64,000 bases of DNA from Methylobacterium sp. J-030. GTDB taxonomy: Bacteria > Pseudomonadota > Alphaproteobacteria > Rhizobiales > Beijerinckiaceae. Below the pieces are notes generated by a model. That model saw nothing but the letters and a program-made list of their open reading frames with translations. It ran no database searches and was not told the DNA's origin. Shown here in pieces: positions 63,846 to 64,000 of the stretch. The stretch covers positions 16,019 to 80,018 of the forward strand of contig NZ_JAKSYM010000063.1 of NCBI RefSeq assembly GCF_022829545.1, in the 5' to 3' direction. Position 1 is the stretch's first letter. The number at the start of each line of letters is the position of its first letter. Made by a program: the position numbers and the translations under genes.

Positions 63846-64000
63846 TCAACGCCTCGTGACACGGGTTCACCGGCACCTGGGGAGGCTGATGCCGGAGACG
63901 CAACACCCCGTTTACCATTACAAGATTAGACCGGAGCAGCGATCGCCGATACCCGAGCCTCCGGTCGGCCCCAGAAAACGTTAACCGAATGGTTACCGAC

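Noticed and set aside
56493..63929. 2478-residue open frame antisense to the growth-pole-ring-like gene
   Set aside because: It is the mirror of a GC-rich, repeat-rich coding sequence; its Gly/Arg/Ala/Gln composition and lack of domains, membrane segments or start site mark it as a shadow of codon bias.

Overview
The window looks like the chromosome of a Methylobacterium-type alphaproteobacterium (Hyphomicrobiales). This rests on high GC, a hopanoid-modification (hpn) cluster, an alphaproteobacterial pyruvate dehydrogenase (PDH) operon whose E1-beta carries its own lipoyl domain, and a giant coiled-coil protein resembling the Agrobacterium growth-pole-ring protein. Genus is inferred from gene content and recall, not from a search.

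Layout. 1-6.7 kb: DEAD-box helicase, GGDEF protein, IscA-type Fe-S protein and a PLP dehydratase, then a lower-GC patch of small exported proteins and lipoproteins. 7.1-19.9 kb: a 12.6-kb integrative element inserted in the 3' end of lpdA. It is flanked by identical 75-bp copies of the lpdA 3' region. The element supplies a replacement C-terminus, and the displaced native end survives as a fragment at 7117-7239. It encodes a tyrosine integrase, a TIR/deoxyribosyltransferase-like effector candidate, a winged-helix regulator, a serine recombinase, a RusA resolvase, a NucS-like/DUF5655 protein, a short stand-alone palm polymerase-like protein, about 1 kb of non-coding DNA with ~100-bp spaced repeats, and a HEPN-like protein. 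19.8-27.3 kb: the PDH operon read leftwards (ftsB, pdhA, pdhB, DUF5076, Uma2-like, pdhC, lpdA). 27.3-35.8 kb: housekeeping and mixed genes (class III cyclase, eno, queF, methyltransferases, kdsA, a secreted hydrolase). 35.8-48.4 kb: the hopanoid region (amidinotransferase, hpnL-M-I-J-K, hpnN, hpnH) with an orphan antitoxin and a MarR-GNAT fusion inside it. 48.8-56.5 kb: two unknown membrane proteins, a KefB-type antiporter, an AraC regulator and a CoxE-like VWA protein. 56.7-63.8 kb: the 2365-residue growth-pole-ring-like protein.

How the genes work together. PdhA/PdhB, PdhC and LpdA form the PDH complex. HpnH starts the hopanoid side chain, HpnI/HpnK/HpnJ build and rearrange the sugar-derived cyclitol ether, and HpnL/HpnM/HpnN are membrane or transport partners. 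A GATM-type amidinotransferase next to hpnL is a plausible source of guanidino-cyclitol hopanoids. In the element, the polymerase-like protein and the repeats look like a replication module, and the RusA, DUF5655 and serine recombinase genes look like DNA-processing functions. No tRNA, rRNA or CRISPR array was seen.
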